Of a stretch of 64,000 nt of DNA, positions 59,046 to 64,000 are shown in pieces. The DNA lies in NCBI GenBank assembly GCA_008921705.1, contig VFFE01007127.1:413304-477303 (forward strand), in the 5' to 3' direction. Every line of letters starts with the position of its first letter. Positions within the stretch are counted from its first letter, which is position 1. Origin of the DNA: Burhinus oedicnemus (lineage: Eukaryota > Chordata > Aves > Charadriiformes > Burhinidae). Both the position numbers and the translations under genes were made by a program. The notes under the pieces were generated by a model. That model was not told where the DNA came from. It did no database searches and saw only the letters and a list, made by a program, of their open reading frames with translations.

Positions 59046-60279
59046 AACGCTTATTAATATTCTCCATTAAATAACACTCCTGTTCATGACTAGAGGCTCT
59101 GAACAGAGAAGGAATATATTCATTTTCCAGGTTGCACCAAAGCAGTCCCACCACCACTCTGGAGGACAGGGCTGGCGTTCGCAGCACTCTTGCAAAGTCG
59201 AAGAGGTTGATGTGAAAAACCAGGCAGCCCCACAGGAGGAACAAGCACAAGTCCCCTTGCCCAGGCTGAGCTGCTCGGGGGAACAAACACGGGACAGCAC
59301 AAGGGGCTGGTGGGAGCTCAGTGAGAAGAAGAGCCGGGGGTTAGAGCCGATCACAAGCTGAGCATGAGTCAGCTGTGTCAAGCTGTCACAACCGATAAAC
59401 AGTGCTTTGGGACGTGTAAACAGGAAAATAACTGCAAGACAGATGAAGGTGCCAGGCTTCTCGATGGTGGGTGTAAGGGGGACATGGGCAGGCAGTGCCG
59501 CCTGCCTGCAGAAGTGCACAGGGAGCACAGGAACAGCGGCTGCAGCTCAACCACGGCCAGCACCGGGGGGGTTTGCCTGGGGAGGATGCAGCATCCCCAG
59601 AGCCAGAGGAGTTTAACTTGTCCCCAGGGGATTTGAGGCCCAGAGGGAGAAGCATCCGTCAGGAATGATGTATTTAAGGTTGATCATGGGCTCATGTCGG
59701 TTTACAGATGCACCCTGACCCCGTGGAGTAAACACTAGGTGATGTCCCAGGACAGCTGAGCGTGAGCAGGATGGGACCCCGCACACCCACGGTGCTCCCG
59801 TGCCTGCTGCAGCCATAGACAGCCCTGACGTGACACAGCTCCGGGCGCAGAACCCCAGGGGTGTGGGCGCACTCAGCATGCTCCATCACGAGCAGTTGGA
59901 TGCTCCTGCACTGGCTGTGCTGGACCAGCCTCACAGGTAGCAGGAGAGATGGAGTGCAACCATGGCCGCATCCAGACATGGAGGCTGCAACTCCCCAGGC
60001 GAGAGCCTGAGCTGCTCATTTATTTTTGATATCCTCATGACAACCACAGAGCAAGACTGTGAGAAAGGGAGAGGTTGCCTGAGCCACTGCCATCCCCAGG
60101 GAGATGTGGGGACAGGCACCCGGGCGCCCTGTGCAGGGAAGAGGCTCTTCCAGCAGATTTCTTTCCCTGTTCAGGTCCCTCTCTGGAACAACCAGTTTAA
60201 TAAAGGACCTTCCCCTACCCTCCTCCTTAGCGCTTATCTCCTGGAAAAACACACGTCTGCTCATTTCCTAGCCCCAGCT

Positions 60280-60660
60280 ACCCCCAGCAGCATCGCTGGA
60301 AGCGGGGGCTGCAGAGACGAGCCATCCTCACCCTGGTCCCCACGCCCACGGTCGCTGGAAGCGTTGCTCGCTATCAGCTGAGCCTCACTCATTGCAGCCC
60401 CAGATGGTGTGCCGTGGGTGGGGATGCACCCCCCCACTACCCCAGCCTCCCGCTGCTGCCCGCACCGTGCCCAGGGCTGGCAGCGGGGGAGAAGAGGGGG
60501 GTGGCGGAGGCTGAGGTGCTGCCGCTGCCCTCGGGGCACTGCATGTGTCACCCCCCCCCCCAGGACCTCTGCTCCCACCGCAACTGATTTCCTTGGGCAG
60601 CAGCTTGCTCGTGCATCCATCCGGCTGGGTCCCAGCAGCAGCGATTTGGGGGCTTTCGTA
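60280..60660. promoter_or_regulatory. GC- and CpG-rich patch
   Basis: I count roughly 25 CpG in about 380 GC-rich bases, well above the surrounding density. It contains a run of 11 C at 60551-60561. It could be a small CpG island, an orphan island or simply GC-rich DNA. No transcription start features are visible. Confidence 0.35.
60551..60561 (+). repeat. poly-C tract, 11 C
   Basis: Eleven consecutive C lie inside the CpG-rich patch. Long C or G runs are error-prone in sequencing, so the exact length is uncertain. Confidence 0.9.
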
Positions 60661-61063
60661 GTCTCTAGCACACAAATGTGTGCCTGCAGGTTTTCAAGCA
60701 ATTTGGCAAAAAGTTCCTCCTCCCCCAAAATCTGGGAGGCAAAGCAAGGAAGAGCGATGCAAAGCCAAGGCCACCAGCAGCCAGGTCCGGGGTCCTTTCA
60801 CAGCACCCAGAAGGGACTGTGGGCATCACTGCAGTGCATGGTCAGAGGGGAGGCTTCGTCCCTCCTCACTTCCCAGCCATTTCCACAAGAAGCAACAAAA
60901 AGACGGCAGCAAATTGCATGTAAATCCTCCAGCCCAGAGCCTCAAAGGCACTTTGGTGCCTGAACAGTGGAGGCTAAGCCCTTAAATCCTTCTGCAAATC
61001 CAGGCTGCAACCTTGTAGGAGCGGGCACTGCAGTGGCACCAAGGTCCATCCTCCCAGCACACT

Positions 61064-61791
61064 CGCCGTGGTTTGGGCCGGATTGGCCCAATCCGGCAGA
61101 ATGACAGATGCTCTCTCCCTGCTGCCCTGCTTTGGAGGGAGGTAAGAGGGAGAGAAAAACAAGAAACTTAAGTGTTTAGAAGGAACTAAACTACTTTAAT
61201 GAAATATATTAATAAAATAATAAAAAGAAAATAATGAAATCTATGCAAAATCATATCAAACTCCCAGGATGACAATCACATCACCAGCAGACACTGGGAA
61301 AGTCCCAGACTGGATGCAGTGACAGACGGGAACTGGATTCTGGATTTGGATTCAGGATGGAGATCAAAGGCAGACGAACAGACAGAGTCCTCCTCGGATG
61401 CCGGCCATTGAAGGAAGAGGGCTGACCCTTTGATCCCTCAGCTTTTCTACTGAGCATGAGGCAGATGGGATGGAATGCCCTGTTGGTCAGGTTTGGGTCA
61501 CCTGTCCTGTCCGCTCCTCCCCGCAGGTGCGACCCCTCTACGTTTTTCCGCTTCTGAGCCTTCAACGGGGCAAATACCAAAGTTGGCTGCCCTTGGCTGT
61601 GATAGCAATAAGGATAAGCAGGAGCCTCTCTGCATCCCATTCCTTGGCAGCAACTATAAACATGGGTCTGATCACTCTGAGAGCAAACAGTTTCTGCACA
61701 ACATGCTGGTAATGTCAGCAGTTAGAAGAGGCCTAGCTAAACAGTGAAGCTACTGAACAAAATTAGTCCTGTTTTACCTCAAACCAGGATA
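61064..61791 (-). mobile_element. solo LTR of an avian ERVL-like retrovirus, second copy
   Basis: This is the same LTR family as 36699-37521, in reverse orientation and about 95 bases shorter. Its 5' end lies at the right and reads TATCCTGGTTTG, one transition from the first copy's TGTCCTGGTTTG. Its 3' end at the left reads CAAACCACGGCG, with two transitions from CAAACCACGACA. Flanks ACACT (61059-61063) and ACACC (61792-61796) agree at 4 of 5, a likely 5-base target duplication. The middle is closely similar to the first copy, while the T-rich part is shorter. There is no internal viral sequence. Confidence 0.85.
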
Positions 61792-61796
61792 ACACC

Positions 61797-63984
61797 AGAG
61801 AGCAGAGCCTGGAGCTCCAGAGCACCAGAAAAAAGACTTCAGTGCAGAAAAAGACATTTAGTAGCACAAATGCACAGGGATCAAACGACATTCCTATAAC
61901 ACCCTACTGCATTTGCCCCCAAAACCTTTTGCATGTTTAGTGTCTCTGCATTGCACGAGGATACGTCCATGCTTTTATCTGAACCTCCAGCCTGAACTGT
62001 TTCAACTCCTGCCTTTGTACCCCCTCTCTGTCCCCCTGCAAACCATATAAATCACAGAAAAGGCACAGAGCAGAGCAGAAATCAGTCCCTGCCTCTGGGC
62101 ACGTGTGTGCTGCCTTCTTGCCCCCAGCAAATCTCCAGTACAGATACCCCACTCTCACGCAGTGGCCACCCCAGCTCCCTCGTGCATCAATATCCCCATG
62201 ACAGTGTAGTTCTCCACCTCCGGCCGATGTCCACCTGTTTGAACAGCCCTGCCACCTGGGTTTGGCCCTGCAGGTGATAGAACCAACCTTTGGGAGAAGG
62301 TGGAGGAGAAGCTGTGTGTGCTCAGCTGCTCCTGCGCAGGGATTAGCGGCATTGCCTTACTCAGCCCGAGCAACAAATTGTGCTCATTAAGTGCAAGCTC
62401 AGGTTGTGTCTGATTGCCAGCCTGGGGAGATTCCCGCTCCTGGAGGTCCACATGGTGATGGAGAGCAGCGGGATGGGGAGATGCCACCAGCCCGTGCTCA
62501 GTCCCCTCCCTCCCTTGCATGGGGAAGCCGGGAGGCCTGGCTGGCAGGAGCTCTGCTTATGGAGTGATTCCTTTCAGCTGAAAGGCCATTTTGTTGGTTT
62601 ATTTAACCAAGTTTCCTCCGACTTAGCGAAACTGCAACAATTCCCTTTGAATCTGGTTTTTCAGCAGGAAAGCTGTTTGCAGCAGCATGAAGAAATGGCG
62701 CTGCAGACGTTCCCCTGAGCACGACGTGGGCTGATTGCTGGCCACGAGTGTTCCTGCGACACCCCCACTAGTTGTGATATTACCTGATTTATTACTGACC
62801 CAAATCACGCTGATAATTATTAACAGCCCACCTGTATTTGGAGCCCAGGATGGGACTGAAGCACCGCATAGCCATGGACCCACAAGTCTTCAATGCAGAG
62901 TTCACCGTGTTCCCACTGCCGCGGCTCCAGGGTGAGCTATGCCACAGCGAGGGGTGTCCTGCGTCATTTGGGGTGTCACAAACATCAGTTTATAACCCCA
63001 GCACTGGCCTGACTTTCCGTGTGACACTGGCCACTTCTCCAGGCTGTTTAACATCTTTTAATCGGATATGAACTCCCCTTAATGGGGCTAGTGGGTCTGG
63101 GCTGGTGTGGGGTGCTGGGATTAGAGGTGGAGTTGGGGTGCAATGCTGGGTTTGGGGATCGCTGCATCCTTTACTGCCAAGGGGAGGTGGATGGAAGCAG
63201 CTGGGAGTAGGAAGGGTTTTGTTCCTTGCCATTTCACCCAAGTAAAACTGCTGTGACAACAGCTGAGGGGACCCTGGGGACAGAAAAAGGACCAGGTGCT
63301 TCTACTCCGTAGGCTTTGCAGGTCACTAACACCGGAGTGCGGAAAGGATGAAGCACGTGGCTGCTATGTGACAGCACTTGCCAGTGAGGGCAGGCTGTCA
63401 TTTTCGGGACAAACAGCAGGGCTGATGGAGCCATCTCCATCATTCCAGGTATCACCAGCCAAGCCCACTCCCAGACCAGCGGGGACCGTGGGACCCTGGG
63501 TGACCCACCCCGCACCCTCCTCAGCCCTCAGCGGGACTCGAATGGGGATGGCACAGGACGGTATCGCAGTCTGGAGCAACAGGCTGGCTCGGTGGCCGGG
63601 CTCTGGTCAGCCTGTCCTCCCAACTGCATCAATGCTCCTTCTGCTGCCGGGGCTGGGGGATTTCTGCTTATGAACTTCTTTGAGATGAGCAAGTTGTTTA
63701 TTTTTTGCATTGAAATTCACTGCTAGAATCAGCTCAAAAAGGGAAGAAAAAGTTCATTTTGTTGCAGTAAGTCCCTTGTTGTCCCTTGCCCCGGGGATTG
63801 CCCCTCCTGGGTGCGCGTTGTCGGTGTCACCGCTGTGGACCACTCAGCCGGAGGGAGAGTACTGCTGCGGGACGTGGGGAGCTGCACATCCCCGGCTGCA
63901 AGGGCAGAAGGGAATGAGTCAGAGAGGAAAAGAGGCGGGGGGGAGGTGACTTATGAAAAGTCCTAGTTGTTATGGGGAGATGGC
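61797..63984. other. non-coding stretch, no gene recognised
   Basis: No gene. 62735-62830 is an AT-rich patch with TAATTATTAAC and CACCTG that might be regulatory. From about 63470 the sequence becomes GC-richer, with some 20 CpG in 63470-63960. Confidence 0.5.
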
Positions 63985-64000
63985 GGGGGGGGGGGGGGGG
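63985..64000 (+). repeat. poly-G run at the window edge, 16 G
   Basis: At least 16 consecutive G reach the end of the window, so the true length is unknown. Such a run may form G-quadruplexes. Equally, it may mark a contig end or a sequencing artefact. Confidence 0.85.

Larger units (their letters stand above)
59046..61063. other. GC-rich non-coding stretch
   Basis: No gene recognised. GC content rises, with a CpG-rich patch at about 60280-60660 listed separately. Frames such as 60261-60728 (-, 155 codons) and 60409-60963 (+, 184 codons) overlap on opposite strands, as expected for GC-rich DNA with few stop codons. Confidence 0.55.

Noticed and set aside
1..64000. CRISPR arrays, bacterial operons, phage or plasmid genes
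   Set aside because: The abundant avian CR1 ends, ERVL-like LTRs and the low coding density show vertebrate nuclear DNA. No array of spaced direct repeats exists.

Overview
This window looks like nuclear DNA of a bird. The strongest evidence is a set of CR1 retrotransposon 3' ends, the dominant interspersed repeat of avian genomes. They carry the typical tail of ATTCTATG-type octamers and the typical block that reads, on one strand, CATGGGCAGGGACACC-like followed by CACTAGACC. Two solo long terminal repeats (LTRs) of an avian ERVL-like retrovirus, low overall CpG, long introns or intergenic DNA, and old CR1 and MIR-like relics agree with this. I cannot name the species or the neighbouring genes.

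I find no protein-coding gene, exon, tRNA or other RNA gene that I can defend. The open frames seen on both strands are short, overlap one another, show no recognisable domains and no codon pattern, and several are frames through repeats. The only recognisable protein-coding traces are broken remains of CR1 ORF2: the C-terminal end at about 3124-3309 (+), 35651-35955 (-) and 58840-59045 (-), and an old reverse-transcriptase-region fragment near 21870-22005 (-). The window is therefore intergenic or intronic.

Layout. 1-9350 holds a well preserved CR1 end (3001-3400), a 20-bp tandem duplication, a possible regulatory patch with homeodomain sites (5280-5500), a 180-bp perfect compound pentanucleotide microsatellite (7151-7330), an AT-rich unexplained island (7340-9200) and a minus-strand CR1 end. 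9350-29500 is mostly unique DNA with a possible RFX-type site near 14436, a CR1 tail with an expanded octamer array (16846-16959), an old CR1 reverse-transcriptase relic, another CR1 end (26106-26258) and a run of 26 A. 29578-43325 holds a degraded CR1, a CpG-dense patch (31975-32225), an alternating purine/pyrimidine tract, a long CR1 piece with its ORF2 end still open, a solo LTR (36699-37521), a MIR-like SINE relic and an old CR1 relic. 43325-64000 is unique DNA broken by four CR1 pieces and a second solo LTR (61064-61791) lying in the opposite orientation to the first. GC and CpG content rise toward the right end, which stops in 16 consecutive G.

Nothing here forms a gene system. The items most worth a second look are the inverted pair of related LTRs, the compound pyrimidine microsatellite, and a handful of candidate regulatory patches that a cross-species alignment would confirm or dismiss.
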